NCBI GenBank assembly: GCA_964503965.1
Contig: CAZDCK010000007.1
Location: forward strand, 1 to 64,000
DNA: 64,000 nucleotides
Direction: 5' to 3'
Source: Eutrophocola sp964503965
Lineage (GTDB): Bacteria > Pseudomonadota > Gammaproteobacteria > Pseudomonadales > Pseudohongiellaceae
A program made the position numbers and the translations under genes. This document shows, in pieces, positions 8,025 through 16,574 of this stretch (positions are counted from its first letter, which is position 1; each line of letters opens with the position of its first letter). The notes beneath the pieces are model-generated. The model worked only from the letters and a program-made list of their open reading frames with translations. It was not told the origin of the DNA and made no database searches.

Positions 8025-9137
8025 ATGAAAGTCCTGATTACCGGAGCAAATGGCTTTATCGGCCGTAACCTGCGTACCAGGCTTGCAGAGGATGGCAGCT
8101 ATGAGGTTGACCAGTTCACGAGAAGTGATTCCCTCGAGAACCTTTTCCAGAAAGTCAGGAATGCAGATCGCATAGTTCACCTGGCGGGAGTCAACAGGCC
8201 TGAAAACATGGAAGCCTTTGATGAGGTGAATCGTGGGCTGACCAGCGCCCTGTGTGATTTTATGGCGTCCGGGAATCTTGATACTCCGGTTATTTACACT
8301 TCATCAATCCAGGCCGGGTCTGATAATCCCTATAGTGCAAGTAAACTGGCTGCCGAAAAAAGCCTTATAGCTTTGTCAGATGAGTGCAGCACGCCTGTTT
8401 CCTTGTTTCGGCTACCCAATGTGTTTGGCAAGTGGTGTCGTCCGGATTACAACTCGGTGGTCGCCACATTCTGTCACAGGATAGTTCACGGCATACCCGT
8501 CGATATTCACGACCCTGACAAGGTTATTAATCTCGTTTACATTGATGATGTCATCTCCAAGTTTATAGAGGTGCTCAAGTCTCCCCACGAAGGATGTGAA
8601 TTTGTCGGGGTCGAACCTGTATATAACATTACCCTGGTTGAATTGGCCGATACGCTGGCTCGTTATCATGACAGTAGGAATAACCTGATCACGGAAGATG
8701 TGGGATCAGGTTTACAGCGGGCTTTGTATGCTACCTATCTGAGTTATCTGGAGCCTGACAACTTTTCCTATGGACTCACGGCACACAAGGATGAACGGGG
8801 AGCCTTTGTTGAATTTCTGAAAACCAGAAATTCAGGCCAGGTTTCCTACTTTACAGCCAGACCCGGTGTGACCAGGGGTGGACATTATCACCATACAAAG
8901 AATGAGAAGTTTCTTATTGTTCAGGGAGAGGCTCTATTCAAATTCCGCCATGTTGAAACTGGAGATTACCACCAACTAAAAGTATGTGCCGATACACCGC
9001 AGGTAGTGGAAACCGTGCCAGGATGGGTACATGATATAACCAATACGGGAAGTGGTGACCTTGTAGTGCTTTTGTGGGCGAATGAGATCTTTGATGATGC
9101 TTCACCCGATACGATAGGAGCATCCCTTGATGGGTGA
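8025..9137 (+). CDS. fnlB: Bifunctional reductase/epimerase with cupin domain (second step to UDP-L-FucNAc)
   Basis: A 370-residue two-domain protein of the FnlB/WbjC/CapF type. Residues 1 to about 245 form an SDR domain with TGANGFIGRNL and YSASKLAAEK (YxxxK). Residues from about 250 form a cupin domain with GGHYHHTKNEKFLIVQGEA, which holds the metal-binding histidines and glutamate. The two domains act on the keto sugar from FnlA to give the 6-deoxy-talosamine-type (PneNAc) nucleotide. The SDR tyrosine is present (YSASK). The gene follows fnlA by three bases. Length matches the family. Confidence 0.92.
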   Translation: MKVLITGANGFIGRNLRTRLAEDGSYEVDQFTRSDSLENLFQKVRNADRIVHLAGVNRPENMEAFDEVNRGLTSALCDFMASGNLDTPVIYTSSIQAGSDNPYSASKLAAEKSLIALSDECSTPVSLFRLPNVFGKWCRPDYNSVVATFCHRIVHGIPVDIHDPDKVINLVYIDDVISKFIEVLKSPHEGCEFVGVEPVYNITLVELADTLARYHDSRNNLITEDVGSGLQRALYATYLSYLEPDNFSYGLTAHKDERGAFVEFLKTRNSGQVSYFTARPGVTRGGHYHHTKNEKFLIVQGEALFKFRHVETGDYHQLKVCADTPQVVETVPGWVHDITNTGSGDLVVLLWANEIFDDASPDTIGASLDG

Positions 9138-10266
9138 CTTGAAAATGAAAGTAATGACTGTTGTCGGAACACGCCCCGAAATCATCCGGCTGTCCAGGGT
9201 AATTGCCAGGCTGGATGAACATTGTGACCATATTCTGGTACACACCGGGCAGAATTATGATTATGAACTCAATGAAATATTTTTTACCGACCTGGGCATA
9301 CGAAAACCTGACTACTTTCTCGAGGCCGCAGGTGGAAGTTCCAGTGAGACCATTGGTAACTGCATCATTGAATCTGACAAGGTATTGGCCAGTGAAGAGC
9401 CAGAGGCATTGCTTATCCTGGGTGATACAAACAGTGCTTTAGTGGCGATTGCTGCAAAAAGGCGAAAGATTCCAGTTTTTCATATGGAGGCCGGGAATCG
9501 TTGTTTCGATGAACGGGTTCCCGAAGAAATCAACCGGCGCATCGTTGACCATACCGCAGATATCAATATGACTTATAGTCAGATAGCCCGTGAATACCTT
9601 CTGCGAGAAGGGTTGTCCGCTGATCGGATTATTTGTACGGGCAGCCCCATGGGAGAGGTCCTGAATCATTATCGGTCGGGAATAGAAAATTCCTTAATTT
9701 TGCAAACACTGAATCTCGAAGCGGAAAAATACTTTGTCGTGAGCTGGCATCGCGAGGAAAATATTGATAACCCGGTAAACTTCAATGATTTCTGTGAGAC
9801 ACTGAATGCCCTGGCGGAAAGAGATTCGATTCCAATCATCGTGTCGACGCATCCGAGGACTCGTCAGCGGCTTGAAAAATCCGGATTTGAATTTTCCTCT
9901 CTGGTAAGTTTCATGAAACCTTTGGGTTTTTGCGACTACCTGCACCTCCAATTACACGCAAAAGCTGTCTTGTCCGACAGCGGAACTATTACTGAAGAGT
10001 CGTCCATCATGAACTTTCCGGCACTTAATATCAGGCAAGCTCATGAAAGACCCGAGGGAATGGAGGAAGGTGCCGTGATGATGGCAGGTTTACATAAGGA
10101 CCGGATTATGCAGGCCTTGTCGGTACTTCAAACGCAGGCAAGGGGGGATAATAGAACACTGGGTATGGTTTCAGATTACGATTTGACTAATGTTTCCGAA
10201 AAGGTTGTTCGCATAATTCTCAGTTACACGGACTATGTAAACCGCGTTGTCTGGAAAAAGTACTGA
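9130..10266 (+). CDS. fnlC: UDP-L-FucNAc synthase, UDP-GlcNAc 2-epimerase-type (third step)
   Basis: A 378-residue GT-B-like epimerase with MTVVGTRPEIIRLSRVI, LVHTGQNYDYELNEIFF, LGDTNSALVAIAAKRRKIPVFHMEAGNRCFD and PEEINRRIVDH, all hallmarks of the WecB/FnlC/WbjD group. The last of the three FucNAc enzymes inverts C2 to give UDP-L-FucNAc. Two ATG starts are plausible. ATG 9130 has AGGAG nine bases upstream and overlaps the end of fnlB. ATG 9145 gives the family-typical N-terminus MKVMTVVGTRPE. I list 9130. The ELG-type and SDSGTITEESS active-site regions are intact. Confidence 0.92.
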   Translation: MGDLKMKVMTVVGTRPEIIRLSRVIARLDEHCDHILVHTGQNYDYELNEIFFTDLGIRKPDYFLEAAGGSSSETIGNCIIESDKVLASEEPEALLILGDTNSALVAIAAKRRKIPVFHMEAGNRCFDERVPEEINRRIVDHTADINMTYSQIAREYLLREGLSADRIICTGSPMGEVLNHYRSGIENSLILQTLNLEAEKYFVVSWHREENIDNPVNFNDFCETLNALAERDSIPIIVSTHPRTRQRLEKSGFEFSSLVSFMKPLGFCDYLHLQLHAKAVLSDSGTITEESSIMNFPALNIRQAHERPEGMEEGAVMMAGLHKDRIMQALSVLQTQARGDNRTLGMVSDYDLTNVSEKVVRIILSYTDYVNRVVWKKY

Positions 10267-10282
10267 TCTGGTCGATCGCATT

Positions 10283-11473
10283 GTGAAACTTGTTGTAATT
10301 GCTGACGCCTATCCCCCCCTGAGAACATCAGCTGCGGTCCAGATAAGAGACCTGGTGTCTGAAATGGTGCATCAGGGACATCATGTGACCTTGCTGTTGC
10401 CAGATGCCAAAATTGAAAAATACTGGGACCTTGAACAGAACGGTAATCTCGAAGTGCTGAGGTTGAAAGCGCCGAAAACCAAGGATATCGGTTATGTGCG
10501 TCGCGCCATTGCTGAATTCATGCTGTCCTCTGCGCTGTACAAAGCGCTCAAAAGATCACCTTTCCGGGATCGCCGATGGGATGCCCTGGTTTGGTACTCT
10601 CCATCAATTTTCTTCGGGAAGCTGGTTAAAAAGCTTAAATGGGAATCTTCCTGTCCTGCCTACCTGATACTCCGCGATATATTTCCGGAGTGGGCTGTGG
10701 ATATGGGGCTGCTTGGTAAAGGAATTATCTATCGTTATTTTAAAACTGTTGAAAAATTCCAGTACCGCCAGGCAGACACCATCGGTGTTCAGACCAGTTC
10801 CAATATCACGTATTTTAAAAAGGAGCATGGCGATTTTTCGGCGAGGATTGAAGTGCTTGATAACTGGTTGTCAGACTCCGAGGTGACATCATGTAGCATC
10901 AATCTCAGTACAACAAACCTTTCAGGCCGGCAAATTTTTGTCTATACCGGTAATATCGGTATAGCCCAGGGTATGGATATTCTCATCGACCTGGCCCGGC
11001 AGATGAGCCTGGATAAATCAATTGGATTTCTTTTTGTTGGCCGGGGAACAGCGGTTGAGCAGATTAAAGACAGGGCCGCCAGATTCCAACTGGATAATAT
11101 TTTGTTTCATGACGAAATCACGCCAGAAGAAATTCCCGGTCTCCTGTCACAATGCCATGCGGGCTTGATCGCCCTGGATCCGCGTCATCGAAATGATAAT
11201 ATTCCGGGTAAGTTTCTTGCCTACATGCAAGCGGGGCTACCGGTATTGGCGACAATCAATGAAGGAAATGATCTGGAGACAATGATTCAGCATCATCAGG
11301 TGGGCGAGGTGGTAACAAATCATTCTCTGGAGGAGTTGACAGACAAAGCCCGGAAACTGATTAAGCATGGTCGGGATCAGGCAATGAGCAACCGATGCCG
11401 GGTACTGGCCAGAGAACGTTTTTCTTCTGCAGCGGCAGTGTCTCAGATTATTGCTTCTTTTAACTGCAAATAA
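10283..11473 (+). CDS. wbuB: WbuB/WbjE-like GT4 glycosyltransferase, probable L-FucNAc transferase
   Basis: About 396 residues of GT-B type. It starts KLVVIADAYPPLRTSAAVQIRDLV and contains LILRDIFPEWAVDMG, VYTGNIGIAQGMDILIDLA, LFVGRGTAVEQIK and FHDEITPEEIPGLLSQC, typical of WbuB-family enzymes. These usually follow fnlABC and add L-FucNAc to the lipid-linked acceptor. Start choice: GTG at 10283 leaves a 16-base gap after fnlC and places the first beta strand at the N-terminus. A TTG at 10247 would overlap fnlC and add 12 residues unlike the family. This is the last plus-strand gene of the glycan cluster. The acceptor is probably the WecA product, but this is inference. Confidence 0.85.
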   Translation: MKLVVIADAYPPLRTSAAVQIRDLVSEMVHQGHHVTLLLPDAKIEKYWDLEQNGNLEVLRLKAPKTKDIGYVRRAIAEFMLSSALYKALKRSPFRDRRWDALVWYSPSIFFGKLVKKLKWESSCPAYLILRDIFPEWAVDMGLLGKGIIYRYFKTVEKFQYRQADTIGVQTSSNITYFKKEHGDFSARIEVLDNWLSDSEVTSCSINLSTTNLSGRQIFVYTGNIGIAQGMDILIDLARQMSLDKSIGFLFVGRGTAVEQIKDRAARFQLDNILFHDEITPEEIPGLLSQCHAGLIALDPRHRNDNIPGKFLAYMQAGLPVLATINEGNDLETMIQHHQVGEVVTNHSLEELTDKARKLIKHGRDQAMSNRCRVLARERFSSAAAVSQIIASFNCK

Positions 11474-11670
11474 CTGTAAATAACGGCAAACTGATAACTG
11501 ACTACCTGACGCCAATCGCCTTCCAGTCTTAAAAACTTCCCTTTAAGCTTCTCTTTTCTTCCTGCCCCCCTCCAGTACTGACTCTCAATTATGTATCGCT
11601 GTTACCATTATCAGTGGCAGCTACATCCCTATATGTATTTTTGTGTTGAGGATTGTGGAGATTGACAATC
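11474..11670. other. Gene-free stretch between convergent glycan genes
   Basis: A 197-base stretch lies between the end of the WbuB-like gene and the end of the minus-strand wecA. I see no strong intrinsic terminator. A 15-base palindrome with arms GAGATTG and CAATCTC around one central base lies at 11658-11672 and overlaps the wecA stop codon. As RNA it could form only a 5-bp stem with a 5-base loop. Confidence 0.4.
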
Positions 11671-12699
11671 TCAGTATTGTTTTTCTCTTTTCATCAATAC
11701 ACTGAACAGTAAAAAAACTCCAAGAAATCCATAGAGAGAGTAGGGTTCAAACTGTGGATTCAACAACACAAAAACACCTGTAGCGCCAAATATTGTTGCG
11801 GCACAATAGAGCAGCATGACAATGTTTGGCCTGCCAAGACCGTGTTTTAAAAGAAGGTGATGCAGATGGTCGGTGCCCGGCTCAAAAGGTGATTTACCAG
11901 TCAGTGGGCGGGCAATCAGCAGGTAGACTGTATCCATCAGGGGAATGGCGAGAAACCAGAGTGCGACAGTAGCCGGGATGATACGTTCCGATCCTCCCTG
12001 TGAACTCTCGATAAGTATCCAGGCCAGTATAAAACCAAGCATGGTACTGCCTGAATCACCCAGATATATGAGGGCTGGTTTTTTTACATAAAAACGGAAA
12101 TTCAGCACTAGGAAGGCCAGCAGGCAGGCAATCAGAATCAGCAAAAATCCATACAGAGCTGGATTGCTGCCACTCAGACTGGTTGCATAGGCCAGGTATA
12201 CTAGGCAGATCACGACCATGCCACCGGAAAGACCATCCATGCCATCGATCATATTGATCGCATTAATGACTCCCACTGTGGCAAATATAGTCATAACCAT
12301 GGTAAAGCGGCCCAAAAAGAGCTGCCAGTCCCCGACAAGTTTGCCAAGGGTGATGAGCTGGTTCTCGCCATAGGCTGCCATTAGCCATGCTGCCAGTACC
12401 TGGATGCCCAATCTTGCCGTTGCAGGTAATGGGTAATAGTCGTCAATCACACCTGTGAGTAACAACATAGCTGATATACCCAGAAGCAATTCATACTGCC
12501 CGAAAACTTCCGGGTTTAGCAGGCAGGCAATGAGCAGTCCGATATAAATTCCAAAACCGCCAATCAGGGGGGTGTCCCTGGTGTGTGATTTACGCCCCCC
12601 TGGAGTATCCATTAGTCCCAACTTTCGTGCCAGCGGCCTCAGGACGACTATGGACACCAGTGTGCAAAGGAAGGCCGTGAAAAGAGAGGTGACAGTCAT
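11671..12699 (-). CDS. wecA: Undecaprenyl-phosphate N-acetylaminosugar-1-phosphate transferase (WecA/WbpL family)
   Basis: A 342-residue polytopic membrane protein with about 11 hydrophobic segments. It has the catalytic landmarks of the MraY/WecA superfamily: GGRKSHTRDTPLIGGFGIY near the N-terminus, DDYYPLPATARL, NAINMIDGMDGLSGG, YLGDSGSTMLGF and the C-terminal HLHHLLLKHG. It transfers a GlcNAc- or FucNAc-type sugar 1-phosphate to undecaprenyl phosphate, starting the repeat unit of O-antigen or a related glycan at the inner membrane. It is encoded opposite to and facing the glycosyltransferase cluster, 197 bases away, and should supply the first lipid-linked sugar for it. WbpL versus WecA substrate choice cannot be settled from sequence. 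Confidence 0.9.
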   Translation of the reverse strand: MTVTSLFTAFLCTLVSIVVLRPLARKLGLMDTPGGRKSHTRDTPLIGGFGIYIGLLIACLLNPEVFGQYELLLGISAMLLLTGVIDDYYPLPATARLGIQVLAAWLMAAYGENQLITLGKLVGDWQLFLGRFTMVMTIFATVGVINAINMIDGMDGLSGGMVVICLVYLAYATSLSGSNPALYGFLLILIACLLAFLVLNFRFYVKKPALIYLGDSGSTMLGFILAWILIESSQGGSERIIPATVALWFLAIPLMDTVYLLIARPLTGKSPFEPGTDHLHHLLLKHGLGRPNIVMLLYCAATIFGATGVFVLLNPQFEPYSLYGFLGVFLLFSVLMKREKQY

Positions 12700-12938
12700 A
12701 TAATTCCGGATCAGGGAGAGTATGGATTACGAGAAGCCAGGAAAAGCGGCGGATTCTATCATTGAACCTGGCTTGGGCCTATGGTTTTGAATGTCTGCAG
12801 GCGCTGGAGAGCAGGTGGCGAGCAGCCCCGTCACGCCGGTTCCTGTGGATAACTTCTTGATGAGTTTGCTTAAAAGATCGGATACACTTGCTTGCATAAT
12901 TCGTCACACCTTTTCAGCTGGTAGGGTACTCGCAATAC

Positions 12939-15900
12939 ATGCGATTAAAAAGCATCAAACTCGCAGGATTCAAGTCGTTTGTAGACCCGACCACAGTCAA
13001 CCTCCCCAGTAATTTGTGTGCTGTCGTGGGCCCCAATGGCTGCGGTAAGTCCAATATCATAGATGCTGTCAGGTGGGTGATGGGTGAAAGCTCAGCATCC
13101 AAGCTCCGTGGTGAAAACCTCACTGACGTCATTTTCAATGGTTCCGGCAATCGCAAGCCCGTTGGCCAGGCCTCTGTAGAACTAATCTTTGATAATTCAG
13201 ACCATACTGTTAAAGGGGAATATGCCGCGTTTGCCGAGATTTCCGTCAAGCGCGTAGTCAATACCGAAGCCCAGTCTACCTATTTGCTCAACGGCACCAA
13301 ATGCCGGCGTCGAGATATCCAGGATATTTTCCTGGGGACAGGGCTGGGCCCCCGGAGTTACTCCATAATTGAACAGGGGATGGTCTCAAACCTGATTGAG
13401 TCCAAGCCTGAAGAGCTCCGGGTCTTTATTGAAGAAGCGGCAGGTATTTCCAAGTACAAGGAAAGGCGACGGGAAACCGAGAACCGGATCAAGCGTACTC
13501 GCGAAAATCTGGAGAGATTAACGGATATACGCGAAGAGCTTGAGCGACAGCTGGAGCGCCTGCAACGCCAGGCACGCGCTGCTGAAAAGTATAAGGAATA
13601 CAAGCAACAGGAGCGTGATACCACTGCCAATCTGCAGGTGTTGCGCTGGAAACGCCTGAATGAAAGGGTAAGCAGGGCCCAGAAAGAAATTAGCGAACTT
13701 GAAGTCCAGTTGGAAGCCAGCGTTGCCAAATCCCGATCCCTGGAAGCAGACATGGAGAAAATGCGCCAGGAAAGTACTGAGGCAAACGATACTTATCAGG
13801 AAATCCAGAGCACCTACTATGCCCTTGGAAATGAAATCACCCGTATTGAGCAGAATATTGAGTACCAGGGGCAACGAAAACAGCAACTGGAGCTTGATTT
13901 GGGTGAAATCAAGGAATCACTCCAGCATTTCCAGAAAGAGCTGACCGAGGATGTGGCAAAAATTGCGGAACTGGAGAGCTCTCTGGCTGAAATCGAGCCG
14001 GCTCTGCAGGAGGCCCGGGATAAGGAGCAGGCCTCAGCAGCCACATTGGCCCAGGCAGAAGAGAAAATGCAAAACTGGCAGCAGGAATGGGACCAGTTCA
14101 ACGAAGATGCTGCCGAAACCTCCCAGAAAGCCGAAGTGGAACAGGAACGAATCAATCATCTGGAAAATATCGTTGAGCGCGGTAAACAGCGCAAATCTTC
14201 CCTGAAGCATGAACTTGAGAACCTTGAGACACCGGATTCATCGGACCTGGAAGGACTTGAGGAAAAATTGCGTGTATTGATGAGCAAACAAAGTACCCAG
14301 GAAGAGCAGCGGGGAGCGCTTAACACTAAAATAGAAAAAGCAAGGCAGGCAATCAAGGCCAGTAGCGAAGAACTGAACGACAGGCGTAGCCAGCTGCAGA
14401 CCATGCTGGGGCAGAAATCCTCCCTGGATGCTCTTCAGAAAGCGGCTCTGGGTCGAAACGACAGGAACACGATCAACTGGCTGGAAACGAATAACCTGGC
14501 TGGAAACGCGCGACTTGGTGACGGTCTTCAGGTTGAAGACAAATGGGACACCGCCATGGAAATGGTTTTAGGCCAGAGTCTTCAGGCGGTATGTGTGGAT
14601 GATCTAGACGCTGTGGGTGAGATACTCGAGGACTTCACGGATGGGGCTCTTCAAATTATAGATACGGGATACCAGGGAACGACTAAAGGCAAAAATCCCG
14701 CCATAGAGAATGTCCCCCTGACCGAGAAGATCAAGTCTTCGCAGAACCTCTCGGCAATGCTTGCTGGTATTTACTGTGCAGAAACTTTGCAGGAAGCCCT
14801 TGCCCAGCGTCAGCATCTCGCCGCTGGAGAGTCATTAATAACCCCCCAGGGAATCTGGCTGGGTCCTTCCTGGCTGAGGGTTTCCAGGGACTTCGATGAA
14901 AAGGCGGGCGTCATTCAGCGCCAGCAGGAACTTGAAGGGTTGGAAAACCGCATTTCCACAGCAGAAAAACAGATTGGCCAGACCCTTGAGAAGCAGAAAA
15001 ATGAAGAAGCCCTGCTAGAGACCCTGGAATCGGACCGTGATGGTCTTTTGAAGGAGCTTACGGATGTAAACAGCGAATTGACTGAGCTGAGCTCAGATAA
15101 ATCAGCCCGATTGACTAAAATCGAGCAGGCTGAAAAACGTCGTGAACGTCTGATACAGGAAATCAGTGAACTCGAAAACCAGCTGGAAGTCGAAAAAACC
15201 AATATCCGCAGTTCCCGTGAAAATCTGGAAAGTATTCTCGACAGAATGGAGCAGCATACAGTTCGACGGGAAGTACTAATAGGCAGCCGAGATGAATATC
15301 GCAGTGCCCTTGACCAGGCACGTGAGCATGCCGTGTCCGACAAGGACAGCTCACATACCCTGGCATTACAACATCAGACTCTCTCAGCCCAGCTGGACTC
15401 CCTGAAACACAATATGCAAAGACTCTCAAGCCAGGTTGACTCCTATGAGAACAGGGAAAAGCAACTGGAGGAATACCTTGAACAGGCGGATGTGCCCATT
15501 CCTGCCCTGAAAGAAGAGCTTGATGAAAAGATGGCCTCTCGTCATGCAATGGAGGGCAAGCTTGGTCAAGCCAAGATCCGTGTAGATGAAATTGACCATC
15601 AGCAAAGGGAACTGGAAAGCGGCCGCAACACCGCCCAGGAAGATTCCCAGAGGATTCGTGATGATCTCGTAGGTAAACGTCTGGGTATAGAAGGCGATAC
15701 AGTAAAGCGTGCGGCAATTGAACAGCAACTGGAGGAAACCGATTACAAGCGGGATGAAGTTCTGGCCAGCATACCGGATGAGGTAACCGAGCATAGCTGT
15801 GAAGAAGAGCTTGAAAGGCTTGGAAATCGTATCAATCGGTTGGGCCCGATCAATCTGGCGGCCATTGATGAATATGATTCACAGTCTGAACGCAAGGTTT

Positions 15901-16454
15901 ACCTTGATGAGCAGAATGAGGATCTTGAACGTGCTTTGAAAACACTGCAGAACGCAATTCGCAAGATTGACAAGGAAACGCGCACCCGCTTCAAGGAAAC
16001 CTTTGACAAGATTAATAATGGGTTACAGGAGTTGTTTCCCAAGGTATTTGGAGGGGGGCATGCCTACCTCAATATGGTGGGTGAGGATCTGCTGGATACC
16101 GGTGTAGAAATAATGGCCAGGCCACCTGGCAAGAAGAACAGCACCATCCATCTGCTCTCTGGTGGTGAAAAAGCGATGACAGCCATCGCACTGGTATTCT
16201 CAATATTCCGTCTGAATCCATCACCCTTCTGTATGCTTGATGAGGTTGATGCACCGCTGGATGATGCCAATGTCGGTCGCTATATCGATATGGTGAAGGA
16301 AATGTCTGGTCTGGTACAGTTTATCTTCATTACGCATAATCGGATTACCATGGAACAGGCGCACCAGTTGATGGGTGTAACCATGCATGAGCCCGGTGTT
16401 TCAAGACTCGTAGCAGTAGATATAGATGAAGCGGCGGAGATGGTAGCTGTGTAG
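12939..16454 (+). CDS. smc: Chromosome segregation protein SMC (condensin ATPase)
   Basis: A 1171-residue SMC with a complete architecture. The N-terminal ATPase half holds Walker A GPNGCGKSN. Two very long charged coiled coils (about 170-500 and 650-1000) flank a hinge near residues 510-640. The C-terminal half has the LSGGEKAMTAIALVF signature and Walker B FCMLDEVDAPLDD. It compacts and aligns newly replicated chromosomes with ScpA/ScpB, which are not in this window. ATG 12939 begins the canonical MRLKSIKLAGFKSFVD; only a weak AGGG lies upstream. The order smc-zipA-ligA is typical of Pseudomonas-like gammaproteobacteria. Confidence 0.97.
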   Translation: MRLKSIKLAGFKSFVDPTTVNLPSNLCAVVGPNGCGKSNIIDAVRWVMGESSASKLRGENLTDVIFNGSGNRKPVGQASVELIFDNSDHTVKGEYAAFAEISVKRVVNTEAQSTYLLNGTKCRRRDIQDIFLGTGLGPRSYSIIEQGMVSNLIESKPEELRVFIEEAAGISKYKERRRETENRIKRTRENLERLTDIREELERQLERLQRQARAAEKYKEYKQQERDTTANLQVLRWKRLNERVSRAQKEISELEVQLEASVAKSRSLEADMEKMRQESTEANDTYQEIQSTYYALGNEITRIEQNIEYQGQRKQQLELDLGEIKESLQHFQKELTEDVAKIAELESSLAEIEPALQEARDKEQASAATLAQAEEKMQNWQQEWDQFNEDAAETSQKAEVEQERINHLENIVERGKQRKSSLKHELENLETPDSSDLEGLEEKLRVLMSKQSTQEEQRGALNTKIEKARQAIKASSEELNDRRSQLQTMLGQKSSLDALQKAALGRNDRNTINWLETNNLAGNARLGDGLQVEDKWDTAMEMVLGQSLQAVCVDDLDAVGEILEDFTDGALQIIDTGYQGTTKGKNPAIENVPLTEKIKSSQNLSAMLAGIYCAETLQEALAQRQHLAAGESLITPQGIWLGPSWLRVSRDFDEKAGVIQRQQELEGLENRISTAEKQIGQTLEKQKNEEALLETLESDRDGLLKELTDVNSELTELSSDKSARLTKIEQAEKRRERLIQEISELENQLEVEKTNIRSSRENLESILDRMEQHTVRREVLIGSRDEYRSALDQAREHAVSDKDSSHTLALQHQTLSAQLDSLKHNMQRLSSQVDSYENREKQLEEYLEQADVPIPALKEELDEKMASRHAMEGKLGQAKIRVDEIDHQQRELESGRNTAQEDSQRIRDDLVGKRLGIEGDTVKRAAIEQQLEETDYKRDEVLASIPDEVTEHSCEEELERLGNRINRLGPINLAAIDEYDSQSERKVYLDEQNEDLERALKTLQNAIRKIDKETRTRFKETFDKINNGLQELFPKVFGGGHAYLNMVGEDLLDTGVEIMARPPGKKNSTIHLLSGGEKAMTAIALVFSIFRLNPSPFCMLDEVDAPLDDANVGRYIDMVKEMSGLVQFIFITHNRITMEQAHQLMGVTMHEPGVSRLVAVDIDEAAEMVAV

Positions 16455-16574
16455 CTGCTGTCACGCGAAATACGCCAGGGGATAATGTAGAACCAGCATG
16501 TCAGGGCATGACACTGGGAACCGTAACAGCTTAAAATTCAGACTCAGGTAGGTTAGAGAGACCAATATAGCAAA

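Noticed and set aside
12700..12938. smc promoter and small ORF at 12791-13012
   Set aside because: The ORF overlaps smc in another frame, with no family likeness. I could not find a convincing -35/-10 pair.
13358..15794. Several minus-strand ORFs over smc
   Set aside because: They reverse the coiled-coil codons of smc (Ser/Arg- and Leu/Phe-rich translations) and have no own signals.
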